Below, piece by piece: positions 1-8,182 of a stretch of DNA of 35,949 nt; the first letter of the stretch is position 1; each line of letters opens with the position of its first letter. The notes below the pieces were generated by a model. It was given only the letters and a program-made list of their open reading frames with translations. It had not been told where the DNA came from and did no database searches. The stretch lies in assembly GCA_963590405.1 (NCBI GenBank), contig CAVAPE010000015.1, forward strand, positions 1 to 35,949, given 5' to 3'. The stretch is from Limisoma sp963590405 (GTDB lineage Bacteria; Bacteroidota; Bacteroidia; Bacteroidales; Muribaculaceae). The position numbers were made by a program, and so were the translations under genes.

Positions 1-45
1 TGTTGCCGCAATAATCGGCAGAAATAACAATAAATGTTTTCTCAT
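1..45 (-). CDS. 5' end of a leftward secreted/lipid-exported protein (partial)
   Basis: Read leftward from the ATG at 45-43, the 15 codons to the window edge give MRKHLLLFLPIIAAT, a short basic start followed by a hydrophobic stretch as in a signal peptide. Nothing else of the protein is visible, so no function can be named. No good TAnnTTTG promoter box was found between it and the rightward gene at 325. The call rests only on the signal-peptide look of a short open stretch. Confidence 0.4.
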   Translation of the reverse strand, partial: MRKHLLLFLPIIAAT

Positions 46-298
46 AAAATAAGGTATTTATGGGTTTGTATTTAGGTTGCTTTGTGTTTTCGACCGCAAT
101 GTATGTAATATTTTCCTATTTGCCAAATAATTTAAGCCATATTTCGATGAAATTGAGTTAAATTGTTCTTCGAATGTTAACAATAATTAATTGCTATTCT
201 TGCAAAGTCGAGGAACCTGAAGGAGCCCGTAGGCGGCGGTTTTTCTGAACTTGCGCCGATTTTCTTTCGTCTTGGAGCGATTTTTTATAGGTTTATGC

Positions 299-306
299 TA
301 ATTTTG
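299..306 (+). promoter_or_regulatory. Bacteroidota -7 box TAATTTTG for the hydrolase/Mur ligase/ddl unit
   Basis: TAATTTTG matches the TAnnTTTG -7 consensus of the Bacteroidota housekeeping sigma factor. It lies 18 bp before the ATG at 325 and overlaps an upstream in-frame ATG at 295, which therefore could not be translated from this transcript. A TTG occurs at 272-274, a rather long spacer. A second weaker box, TATTCTTG, is at 195-202. Confidence 0.5.
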
Positions 307-324
307 CATTATATTTTCGCGAAA

Positions 325-1101
325 ATGGAAAAACAAATCGAAATCAATGGCGTCAACTTCAACTATAGCGTTGAGGGTGAGGGGCTGCCCGTGGTGCTGA
401 TGCACGGCTGGGGCTGCAACCGCACCACGTTGGCAAGCATTGAGAAGTTGCTCGTGCCTTATTTTAAAGTCTACAATGTGGATTTCCCGGGGTTCGGTAA
501 ATCATCTGAGCCGCAATATGTTTGGGGCATAGAGGACTATACGCGCATGACCGAAGAATTTCTGCGCATTGAACAAATCGAGAACCCCATCCTGCTCGGT
601 CACTCTTTCGGCGGACGCGTAGGCATCCTGTTGTCGTCGCGCAACAAGGTGCGCAAGTTGCTGCTTGTTGATGCTGCGGGCATAAAGCCGCGCCATTCGA
701 TGTCGTACTACGTCAAGGTCTACACATACAAAGCCGTAAAGCACACGCTACCAGCGATTTTCGGCAAGGCGAAGGGCGAAGAACTGCTCAACCGCTACCG
801 CAAGCGCGTAGGCTCAAGCGACTATTCCAACGCCTCCGTAACCATGCGCCAGATTTTGAGCAAGGTGGTGAACGAAGATCTCACATGGGCATTGCCTAAG
901 ATACAGTGCCCCACGCTACTTATCTGGGGCTCCGACGACACAGCGACGCCGATTTCCGACGCTAAGAAGATGGAGAAACTCATTCCCGATGCTGGACTTG
1001 TGGAATTTCCAGGGGTCGGACACTACAGTTTCCTCGAAAACCCGTATCAGTTTGCAGCCGTAGTCAACAGTTTTTTGGAAAAAGATAAATTGAAAAAATA
1101 G
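325..1101 (+). CDS. Alpha/beta hydrolase fold protein
   Basis: A 258-residue protein of the alpha/beta hydrolase superfamily. From the ATG at 325 it has the oxyanion-loop motif HGWG (27-30), the nucleophile elbow GHSFGG with Ser94, an acid in GSDD (Asp204 or Asp205) and the catalytic His233 in GVGHYSF, so the triad is complete. No signal peptide is seen, so it should be cytoplasmic. An in-frame ATG at 295 would add ten residues, but the likely -7 box lies inside that extension, so 325 is preferred. It abuts the Mur ligase gene with no gap (stop 1101, start 1102), which argues for a shared transcript. The substrate cannot be told from sequence; the setting suggests a peptide, ester or amide linked to cell-wall precursors. 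Confidence 0.85.
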   Translation: MEKQIEINGVNFNYSVEGEGLPVVLMHGWGCNRTTLASIEKLLVPYFKVYNVDFPGFGKSSEPQYVWGIEDYTRMTEEFLRIEQIENPILLGHSFGGRVGILLSSRNKVRKLLLVDAAGIKPRHSMSYYVKVYTYKAVKHTLPAIFGKAKGEELLNRYRKRVGSSDYSNASVTMRQILSKVVNEDLTWALPKIQCPTLLIWGSDDTATPISDAKKMEKLIPDAGLVEFPGVGHYSFLENPYQFAAVVNSFLEKDKLKK

Positions 1102-2703
1102 ATGGACATAGCCATTACAATCCTCGCCGCCCTGACGGTGGCAACAGCCGCATTCTATCTCTGGCAAGTCTTCAAGTTCGACTTGCAGATGATGCAACAG
1201 AACTCCTACCGCAACGACCGCTATTTCAAGTGGTGGAAAATGAGCAAAGACTACGGCTCGATGTCGCGTCTCACCGACCTCGCCGTCTTTCTGCTACTGG
1301 TTTCCATGTTTGCCAAAGTAATAACGATGCCCATAGCAATCGTGGTGTTTACAGCAAAAGCCACCACCCTTGCGAAGAAAAAATACAAGAAACCGCTGGT
1401 AATGACCAAGCGCGTGTGGCGACTGATGTCGGCGATGATTGTCGTGTCGGTAATCATTGCGCTGACACCGCTGCTGGCAACCACAGGGCTGAAGGAAGCC
1501 CTTACTGGCGTAGGCATATCGCTCTCTGCCATCGCAGTACTGTCGTGGCTCGTGCTTGCCGTGTGCAACGCAGCGATGCAGCCCGTTGAAAAAGCCATCA
1601 ACCAAGGCTTCGTTAAGGACGCAGAGCGCATCATCGGCGAGATGCCACGCCTGCAAGTGATTGGCATCACCGGCAGTTATGGAAAAACAAGCACCAAGCA
1701 TTACCTCAACCGCATACTCAGCGAGCAATTCAGCGTGCTGATGACCCCTGGCAGTTTCAACACCCCGATGGGCGTGACCCGCACCATCCGCGAGATGATG
1801 AAGCCCTACCATGAAGTGTTTATCTGCGAGATGGGCGCCAAGCAACTGGGCGACATCAAGGAAATCTGCGACATTGTGCATCCCCGCTACGGCATCATCA
1901 CCGCCGTAGGCGAGCAGCACATGGAGTCGTTCAAGACCATAGAAAACGTGCAGCGCACCAAGTTTGAACTTGCCGACGCTCTTCCGTCCGACGGGTTCTG
2001 CGTGGTCAACAACGACTTCCCCTACGTTGCTAATCGCGAGGTGAACAACACAGAATGCATCCGCTACGCAGTGCAGAACACCGAAGCCGCCGACTATCAG
2101 GCATCGAAGATAGAATATTCAGCCTACGGAACGAAATTCAACATCGAAGATGCCAAAGGCAACACCGTGCTCTCGCTCGAGACACGTCTTGTGGGCGAAT
2201 GCAACATCTCCAACCTTCTCGCAGCCGTAATCGTTGCGCTGAAATTGGGCGTGGACAAAGAGAAAATCAGATATGCCGTAAGCCAGATTGAGCAGGTGGA
2301 GCACCGCCTCAACATGAAGCGCACCGCTGGCGGAGTGACCATCATCGACGATGCCTTCAACTCCAACCCACACGGCTCGCGCATGGCACTCGACGTGCTG
2401 TCGCGCATGGACAAGGGCAACCGCATCGTAGTGACCCCGGGCATGATTGAACTCGGCGACCGCCAGGCAGCACTCAACGAGGCTTTCGGCGAATACATCG
2501 CCGAAACTGTCGACGTGGCTATCGTTGTCGGTCAATACAACCGCGACGCCATCGTGGCAGGCATCAGAAAATCGGGCAAGTTTGCCGAAGAAAATCTCGT
2601 AATCGTAGACTCCTTTGCAGAAGCGCAGCAGCGCCTCGCCACCCTGCTCAAGGCAGGCGACACAATCCTCTACGAGAACGACCTGCCCGACACATTCAAA
2701 TAA
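1102..2703 (+). CDS. Membrane-anchored Mur ligase family protein (MurF-like)
   Basis: A 533-residue ATP-dependent Mur ligase relative. The N-terminal 160 residues hold about four hydrophobic segments (roughly 3-23, 58-84, 107-126, 134-158), absent from ordinary cytoplasmic MurF. The Mur ligase ATP loop GITGSYGKTST is at 188-198, followed by a central EMGAKQLGDI motif and a C-terminal DDAFNSNP motif typical of MurF, which adds D-Ala-D-Ala to UDP-MurNAc-tripeptide. The protein ends near GDTILYENDLPD. It lies directly between an alpha/beta hydrolase and a Ddl-like ligase, so it may use the Ddl product. Length and membrane part suggest a separate subfamily rather than the housekeeping MurF; the exact substrate is inferred. 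Similar membrane-linked Mur ligases are known to me from Firmicutes. Confidence 0.8.
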   Translation: MDIAITILAALTVATAAFYLWQVFKFDLQMMQQNSYRNDRYFKWWKMSKDYGSMSRLTDLAVFLLLVSMFAKVITMPIAIVVFTAKATTLAKKKYKKPLVMTKRVWRLMSAMIVVSVIIALTPLLATTGLKEALTGVGISLSAIAVLSWLVLAVCNAAMQPVEKAINQGFVKDAERIIGEMPRLQVIGITGSYGKTSTKHYLNRILSEQFSVLMTPGSFNTPMGVTRTIREMMKPYHEVFICEMGAKQLGDIKEICDIVHPRYGIITAVGEQHMESFKTIENVQRTKFELADALPSDGFCVVNNDFPYVANREVNNTECIRYAVQNTEAADYQASKIEYSAYGTKFNIEDAKGNTVLSLETRLVGECNISNLLAAVIVALKLGVDKEKIRYAVSQIEQVEHRLNMKRTAGGVTIIDDAFNSNPHGSRMALDVLSRMDKGNRIVVTPGMIELGDRQAALNEAFGEYIAETVDVAIVVGQYNRDAIVAGIRKSGKFAEENLVIVDSFAEAQQRLATLLKAGDTILYENDLPDTFK

Positions 2704-2738
2704 CGACAAAAAATAAACTACATAAAGACGAAAAAACG

Positions 2739-3929
2739 ATGAAAACTAACGTTGCTGTATTCTTCGGCGGACGCTCCGTCGAGCACGAAATTTCAGTGAT
2801 TTCAGCCAACCAGGCTATGCACGCGATTAACCGCGACAAATATAACGTAATTCCTGTCTACATCACAAAGCAAGGCCGTTGGGTGACCGGCGATGCCCTG
2901 TTTGACGTGAAAAACTACCGCGACATGAAAGCCCTTGCAGCAAAATGCGAGGAAGTGTATATGCGTCCCGAATTTGGCGACTTCAACCTCTACCGCGCCA
3001 AGAACAAGATGTTCGGCGGACAAAACATCTACGCCACCATCCACGTTGTAATCCCTGTGCTCCACGGCACCAACGGCGAGGACGGCATCTTTGAGGGCGT
3101 GCTCGAAACCATCGGCGTGCCTTACGCTGGCTGCAACACCGTATCATCGGCCAACGGTATGGACAAAATCACGATGAAGATGATACTCAAGGACTGCGAC
3201 ATTCCAGTGGTCGACTACGTTTGGTTTACCGACAAGCAGTGGAACCGCAAGAAAGACGAGTTTATCAAGAAAGTGGAGGACAAACTCGGCTACCCAGTAA
3301 TCGTGAAGCCTGCCAACCTCGGCTCAAGCGTGGGCATCAGCCGTGCTGCCAACCGCGATGAGTTGATTGACAGCGTAGAAAATGCGCAGAAATACTCCAC
3401 CCGCATTATCGTGGAGGATATGGTAGAGAACCTGAAGGAAATCAACTGTTCAGTGCTCGGCGACTGCGACGACTGCCAGCCGTCGATCCTCGAAGAGCCA
3501 ATCAAGACGGGCGACTTCCTCAGTTATGAGGACAAATATATGGGCGGCACCAAGAGCGCCAAAGGCATGCAGGCATCTGCAAAGCGCATCCCAGCCGACC
3601 TGCCTAAGGAAATCACCGAGCGCATCCAATTTCTTGCCACAGAGACATTCCGCGTGCTTTCGTGCCACGGCGTGAGCCGCGTCGACTTTATGGTCGACGG
3701 CAACACCAACGCAGTCTACGTGAACGAAATCAACACCATCCCAGGGTCGCTGTCGTTCTACCTGTGGGAGGCAACTGGCATCAAGTTCGACGAACTAATG
3801 GATCGCCTCGTGCAACTCGCCCTGAAGCGCCAGCGCGAACAGAGCCTCAAGACCACCAACTTCGACCAAAACATCTTCAACCTCAGCGGAGGAGCGAAGG
3901 GCGGCCTCAAAGGCGGCGTTAAAAATTAA
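2739..3929 (+). CDS. ddl: D-alanine--D-alanine ligase family protein
   Basis: A 396-residue ATP-grasp ligase. The N-terminal FFGGRSVEHEISV segment (8-20) is the Ddl signature, the ATP-grasp lysine region VKPANLGSSVG starts at 189, and the metal/product-binding motif VNEINTIPG is at 328-336. The family joins two D-alanines (or D-Ala to another D-residue) in the cytoplasm for peptidoglycan stem peptides. After the PG motif it reads SLSFYLWEATGIKF, a variant that differs from classical DdlA/DdlB and that I associate with a Firmicutes-type branch. The C-terminus ends in an odd glycine/lysine tail (GGAKGGLKGGVKN). It sits 35 bp after the Mur ligase. It could be a second Ddl rather than the main one; a Ddl in Bacteroides usually sits beside PASTA/rluD genes. 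Confidence 0.88.
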   Translation: MKTNVAVFFGGRSVEHEISVISANQAMHAINRDKYNVIPVYITKQGRWVTGDALFDVKNYRDMKALAAKCEEVYMRPEFGDFNLYRAKNKMFGGQNIYATIHVVIPVLHGTNGEDGIFEGVLETIGVPYAGCNTVSSANGMDKITMKMILKDCDIPVVDYVWFTDKQWNRKKDEFIKKVEDKLGYPVIVKPANLGSSVGISRAANRDELIDSVENAQKYSTRIIVEDMVENLKEINCSVLGDCDDCQPSILEEPIKTGDFLSYEDKYMGGTKSAKGMQASAKRIPADLPKEITERIQFLATETFRVLSCHGVSRVDFMVDGNTNAVYVNEINTIPGSLSFYLWEATGIKFDELMDRLVQLALKRQREQSLKTTNFDQNIFNLSGGAKGGLKGGVKN

Positions 3930-3953
3930 TAAAACCAACGCAAATTTTGCCAT

Positions 3954-3993
3954 AACGGCACTGGTTGACCGACCATCGGCAGCCAGTGCCGTT
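3954..3993 (+). terminator. Hairpin terminator after the ddl-like gene
   Basis: The arms AACGGCACTGG (3954-3964) and CCAGTGCCGTT (3983-3993) are perfect 11-bp inverted repeats, with a small inner stem CCGA/TCGG in the loop. The T run after it (TTTGTCTT) is weak, so it may be only a partial terminator. Confidence 0.6.
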
Positions 3994-4070
3994 TGTCTTG
4001 GAAATTGGCATTTCAGTAAATTCGCTGAAAATTCTACACGATTTAGAGAAGAAAAACAATCGGTTTTCAC

Positions 4071-4078
4071 TATCTTTG
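4071..4078 (+). promoter_or_regulatory. -7 box TATCTTTG for purH and the mre genes
   Basis: TATCTTTG fits TAnnTTTG exactly and lies 60 bp before the purH ATG in a non-coding AT-rich gap, right after a terminator-like hairpin. No clear TTG is seen at the expected upstream distance. Confidence 0.55.
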
Positions 4079-4137
4079 CAAATCGGATAGAAGCAAATCT
4101 ACCGATAGGTTTGTTTAATAATTTTGAAATCACATAA

Positions 4138-5664
4138 ATGGCTGACAACAAAAAGATTAAAACAGCTCTTGTATCTGTTTACCACAAAGACGGACTCGAA
4201 GAATTGCTGAGTTTGTTAAATTCTCACGGTGTAAAATTTCTCTCGACAGGCGGCACAAAATCATTTATCGATGGTCTTGGCTACCAGTGCGACGCAGTGG
4301 AAGACCTCACCGGCTACCCTTCGATTCTTGGCGGACGCGTAAAAACACTTCACCCGAAAGTGTTTGGCGGCATCCTCAACCGCAGAGATAACGAAGGCGA
4401 CCAACAGCAAATCAAACAATACGAAATACCTGAGATTGACCTTGTTGTGGTCGACCTCTACCCTTTTGAAGAAACCGTAGCATCAGGCGCATCGGAAGCC
4501 GACATCATCGAGAAAATCGACATAGGCGGCATCTCGCTCATCCGCGCCGCTGCCAAGAACTACAACGACGTGGTTATCGTGGCATCCAAAAACCAGTATG
4601 CACCTCTCTGCAAGATTTTGAAGGACAACGGCGATGCCGTGACCTCACTTGCCGACCGCCGCTTCTTCGCTAAAGAAGCCTTCGGAGTGTCGAGCGCCTA
4701 CGACTCTGCCATCTTCAACTACTTCGACGCAGAGACACAGAGCGACTTCCGCGTAGCCATCAACGGCGCACGCCATCTCCGCTACGGCGAGAACCCACAT
4801 CAGGCTGGCAAGTTCTTCGGCGACTTCGACAAGATGTTCGAACAACTCCACGGCAAGGAGATTTCCTACAATAACCTCCTCGACATTGATGCGGCAGTAA
4901 ACCTCATCAACGACTTCGACGAGACCACATTTGCCATCCTCAAGCACAACAACGCATGCGGCATCGCATCGCGCGCCACAATCCTTGAGGCATGGAAAGA
5001 TGCCCTCGCCGGCGACCCAGTTTCGGCCTTCGGCGGCGTGCTCATCTCCAACCGCGAAATCGACGCTGCAACAGCCGAAGAGATGCACAAAATCTTCTTC
5101 GAGGTGTGCATCGCACCATCCTACACCAAAGAGGCGCTCGAAATACTCGAACAGAAGAAAAACAGAATCATCCTTCTGCAAAAGTCAACAGAACTGCCTA
5201 CACAACAGTTCCGCTCCATCCTCAACGGAGTGCTCCGTCAGGACAAAGACCTCCGCAAGGAAACCGTTGCCGACCTCAAACAGGCTACCGACAAAGCCAT
5301 CACCGCAGAGCAGGCAGAGGACCTCTTGTTTGCCAACAAGGTGGTTAAGCACAGCAAGAGCAACGCCATCGTGCTTGCAAAAGGCAAACAACTCTTTGCA
5401 AGCGGCATAGGTCAGACATCGCGCGTAGACTCGCTGCGTCAGGCAATCGAGAAAGCAAAGTCGTTTAACTTCGACCTCAACGGCGCAGTCATGGCGTCGG
5501 ATGCCTTCTTCCCATTTGCCGACTGCGTTGAAATCGCCCACAAGGAAGGCATTGCAGCCGTAATCCAACCAGGCGGCTCAATCCGCGACAACGAGACCGT
5601 TGACTACTGCAACAAAAACGGCATTGCCATGGTAATGACTGGCATACGCCACTTCAAACATTAA
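4138..5664 (+). CDS. purH: Bifunctional AICAR formyltransferase/IMP cyclohydrolase
   Basis: PurH carries out the last two steps of de novo purine synthesis: formylation of AICAR with 10-formyl-tetrahydrofolate and ring closure to IMP. The N-terminal cyclohydrolase half shows the MGS-like fold with STGGT, GRVKTLHPK and a conserved DLYPFEETV stretch. The C-terminal transformylase half has the KHNNACG active-site motif with Lys269-His270, and DPVSAFGG. At 508 residues it is the usual full length, and it ends IRHFKH as expected. The start at 4138 follows a Bacteroidota promoter box by 60 bp. mreB begins 26 bp after its stop, so the two are probably co-transcribed, an arrangement common in Bacteroidales. 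Confidence 0.97.
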   Translation: MADNKKIKTALVSVYHKDGLEELLSLLNSHGVKFLSTGGTKSFIDGLGYQCDAVEDLTGYPSILGGRVKTLHPKVFGGILNRRDNEGDQQQIKQYEIPEIDLVVVDLYPFEETVASGASEADIIEKIDIGGISLIRAAAKNYNDVVIVASKNQYAPLCKILKDNGDAVTSLADRRFFAKEAFGVSSAYDSAIFNYFDAETQSDFRVAINGARHLRYGENPHQAGKFFGDFDKMFEQLHGKEISYNNLLDIDAAVNLINDFDETTFAILKHNNACGIASRATILEAWKDALAGDPVSAFGGVLISNREIDAATAEEMHKIFFEVCIAPSYTKEALEILEQKKNRIILLQKSTELPTQQFRSILNGVLRQDKDLRKETVADLKQATDKAITAEQAEDLLFANKVVKHSKSNAIVLAKGKQLFASGIGQTSRVDSLRQAIEKAKSFNFDLNGAVMASDAFFPFADCVEIAHKEGIAAVIQPGGSIRDNETVDYCNKNGIAMVMTGIRHFKH

Positions 5665-5690
5665 GCACAAAAAGACTACAGAATAACAGC

Positions 5691-6707
5691 ATGGGAATTT
5701 TCTCTCTGACACAAGAATTGGCCGTAGACTTGGGAACGGCTAACACGATTATCATTCACAATGACAAAATCGTAGTCGACCAGCCATCGTACGTAGCCCT
5801 CGACACGAGCGGCAAGCTGGTTGCCGTCGGCGAAGAAGCCAAAATGATGCAAGGCAAGGAGCACTCAGGCATCCGCACCATCCGCCCATTGCGCGACGGT
5901 GTGATTGCCGACTTCAATGCTGCCGAACTGATGATACGCGGACTTATCAAGATGGTAAGTTCGAAGCGCCACTGGTTCTCTCCGTCGCTGCGCATCGTGG
6001 TGTGCATCCCGTCGGGAAGCACCGAAGTTGAAATCCGAGCCGTGCGCGACTCAAGCGAGCACGCTGGCGGCCGCGACGTATATATGATTTACGAGCCGAT
6101 GGCAGCAGCCCTCGGTATCGGTCTTGACGTAGAAGCGCCAGAAGGCAATATGATTGTCGACATAGGCGGCGGCACAACGGAAATTGCCGTTATCTCCCTC
6201 GGCGGCATCGTGACCAACGAGAGCATCCGCATTGCTGGCGACGTGCTCACCAACGACATTCAGGAGCACATGCGCCGCGCACACAGCATGAAGGTGGGCG
6301 AACGCATGGCGGAACTCATCAAAATCAACGTGGGCTCGACAGTAGCCGAGATGGACAATCCACCGGAAGACTACATCGTGCACGGTCCTAACCAGATGAC
6401 CGCCCTCCCGATGGAAGTGCCGGTATCTTATCAGGAGATTTCGCACTGCATCGAAAAATCCATCCTGCGCATCGAGGCAGCCATCCTGAGCGCACTGGAG
6501 AAGACACCGCCCGAACTCTACGCCGACATTGTGCGCAATGGCATCTACATCTCCGGCGGCGGCGCACTGCTCCGCGGCTTGGACAAGCGCTTGTCGGAAA
6601 AAATCGGAATCAAGTTTATCGTAGCCGACGACCCATTGCACGCAGTGGCAAAAGGCACAGGCATAGCATTGAAGAACAGAGACAAATTCTCGTTCCTCAT
6701 CCGATAA
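5691..6707 (+). CDS. mreB: Rod shape-determining protein MreB
   Basis: MreB is the bacterial actin that forms membrane-bound filaments and positions the elongation machinery. The 338-residue protein has the phosphate-1 loop DLGTANT (13-19), the phosphate-2 loop DIGGGTTEIAVISLGG, and a C-terminal adenosine motif around ISGGGALLRG. The hydrophobic N-terminus MGIFSLTQ could act as the membrane-binding end. It lies 26 bp after purH and about 110 bp before mreC, with a hairpin in that gap (6729-6764) that may lower or reset transcription of the downstream genes. Confidence 0.97.
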   Translation: MGIFSLTQELAVDLGTANTIIIHNDKIVVDQPSYVALDTSGKLVAVGEEAKMMQGKEHSGIRTIRPLRDGVIADFNAAELMIRGLIKMVSSKRHWFSPSLRIVVCIPSGSTEVEIRAVRDSSEHAGGRDVYMIYEPMAAALGIGLDVEAPEGNMIVDIGGGTTEIAVISLGGIVTNESIRIAGDVLTNDIQEHMRRAHSMKVGERMAELIKINVGSTVAEMDNPPEDYIVHGPNQMTALPMEVPVSYQEISHCIEKSILRIEAAILSALEKTPPELYADIVRNGIYISGGGALLRGLDKRLSEKIGIKFIVADDPLHAVAKGTGIALKNRDKFSFLIR

Positions 6708-6728
6708 ACCACACTAAAGCAACACTAT

Positions 6729-6764
6729 CAAGAAGGCGTCAATCTTTATGTTTGCGCCTTCTTG
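6729..6764. promoter_or_regulatory. Hairpin between mreB and mreC, with a -7 box in the loop
   Basis: CAAGAAGGCG (6729-6738) and CGCCTTCTTG (6755-6764) are perfect 10-bp inverted repeats. The loop contains TATGTTTG (6747-6754), an exact TAnnTTTG box. The site could be an attenuator after mreB, a promoter for mreC-mreD-mrdA, or both. There is no long T run, so a strong intrinsic terminator is unlikely. Confidence 0.45.
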
Positions 6765-6821
6765 CACTATAAAACAGAGTGACTGCGGCAACAAAGGCTC
6801 AAACAACCTATATAGTTGACT

Positions 6822-7673
6822 GTGAACAATATAATTACATTTTTCTTACGCCATTCATCGTGGATAGTATTTGCAGTACTCGTCACGGCAAGTTGCTGGA
6901 TGTTGTTTCACAACAATCCATACCAGCAGCACGTGTTTCTCACATCGGCAAATCAGGCGTCGGCGGTGGTCTATAAAGGCGCCGGCGAAGTGACGTCGTA
7001 CTTCAACCTGAAGTCAATCAACGCCGACCTTCAGGAGCGCAATGCCACCCTTGAGATGGAGATTATCAACCTCAAGCGGCAGGTGAACGACTACAAGACC
7101 CTGCTCCAGCCCACTGGCATAGCCTTGCCCGACTCCGTTGCCCAGAACTACGAGTACCATTTTGCCAACGTAATCAACAATAGCGTTACCCACGCTAAGA
7201 ACTATATCACGCTCGACAAGGGTCGCCTCGACGGCATCATGCCCGAGATGGGCGTGGTGGACCAGAACGGCGTGGTGGGCATTGTTGCCAACGTGAGCAA
7301 CCACGCGGCGAGAGTGCTGTCATTGCTCAACCCCGACATGCGGTTGTCGTGCAAGGTGAAAAACACCGACTACTTCGGTAGCCTTGTGTGGCACGGTGCC
7401 GACCCATACCATGCCACCCTTGAGGAGATGCCCAAGCACGTGAAATTCCACCGCGGCGACACCATCGTGACCAGCGGCTATTCCACCGTGTTCCCTCCGG
7501 GACTGATTGTCGGTGTGGTTGAAGGCAGCCAGAAAGCCACCGACAACAATTTCTTCTCGCTGAAAATCAAACTCACAACCGACTTTACCCGCCTGAGCAC
7601 CGTGCGTGCCATCAAGAGCAAACTTGCGGGCGAGTTGAAGCAACTTGAGGAAGGAGACAACGACAATGAGTAA
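6822..7673 (+). CDS. mreC: Rod shape-determining protein MreC
   Basis: MreC is a periplasmic scaffold anchored in the inner membrane that activates the PBP2/RodA synthase. The protein (283 residues from GTG) has a short cytoplasmic start, one TM segment (SSWIVFAVLVTASCWMLF), a coiled coil around LQERNATLEMEIINLKRQV, and the beta-rich C-terminal domain with GVVGIVANV and DTIVTSGYSTVFPPG. There is no ATG near the beginning: the frame is closed by TAG at 6813-6815, leaving TTG 6816 or GTG 6822. GTG gives MNNIITFFL, the usual family start. The stop overlaps the mreD start (ATGAGTAA), showing translational coupling. Confidence 0.93.
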   Translation: MNNIITFFLRHSSWIVFAVLVTASCWMLFHNNPYQQHVFLTSANQASAVVYKGAGEVTSYFNLKSINADLQERNATLEMEIINLKRQVNDYKTLLQPTGIALPDSVAQNYEYHFANVINNSVTHAKNYITLDKGRLDGIMPEMGVVDQNGVVGIVANVSNHAARVLSLLNPDMRLSCKVKNTDYFGSLVWHGADPYHATLEEMPKHVKFHRGDTIVTSGYSTVFPPGLIVGVVEGSQKATDNNFFSLKIKLTTDFTRLSTVRAIKSKLAGELKQLEEGDNDNE

Positions 7674-8178
7674 GAGCATCCTACAGTCAATAGCCGTGTT
7701 TATCATTCTGGCTCTGATACAGGTGCTTGTGTGCAACAACATCAGCATCTTCGGCTTTGCCACGCCCTATATCTTCATCTACGTGATACTCCGTCTGCCC
7801 GTTACGCTCCACCGTAACTGGGTGATGGTGATTGGCTTCCTTGCTGGAGTGGTAATCGACATCTTCAGCAACACCGCCGGCATGAACGCCCTTGCCTGCA
7901 CGCTACTCGGAGCCATGCGTGACCCGATGATTAAACTCTATGTGGCACACGACGACGAGATTTCCGACCCCGTGCCGTCTGCGAAATCGCTCGGACCGGG
8001 TGTCTACCTGAAATACATGTTCTCCATGACCCTACTGTTCTGCCTGTTGGTTACGTTTATCGAAGCCTTCACGCTCAACGACGCATTGCTATCGCTCTAC
8101 CGTGCAGTAGGCTGCACCGCGCTGACATTCGTCATTATGCTCGGCATTGACGCCCTCGCCACCGCAAAGAAAGAATAA
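7666..8178 (+). CDS. mreD: Rod shape-determining protein MreD
   Basis: A 170-residue polytopic inner-membrane protein with about five hydrophobic segments, in the place and size of MreD, which partners MreC in the elongasome. The start at ATG 7666 overlaps the end of mreC by eight bases; an upstream in-frame start at 7645 would add seven charged residues and is less likely. The family is poorly conserved, so the name depends on topology and on its position between mreC and mrdA. The PBP2 gene begins 4 bp after its stop. Confidence 0.88.
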   Translation: MSKSILQSIAVFIILALIQVLVCNNISIFGFATPYIFIYVILRLPVTLHRNWVMVIGFLAGVVIDIFSNTAGMNALACTLLGAMRDPMIKLYVAHDDEISDPVPSAKSLGPGVYLKYMFSMTLLFCLLVTFIEAFTLNDALLSLYRAVGCTALTFVIMLGIDALATAKKE

Positions 8179-8182
8179 GCCA

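Noticed and set aside
295..324. Earlier start of the alpha/beta hydrolase at ATG 295
   Set aside because: The likely -7 box at 299-306 lies within this extension and homologous folds begin near MEKQIEING.
3930..4137. Purine riboswitch before purH
   Set aside because: The only structure is the hairpin at 3954-3993, upstream of the promoter box; no conserved purine aptamer core is seen after it.
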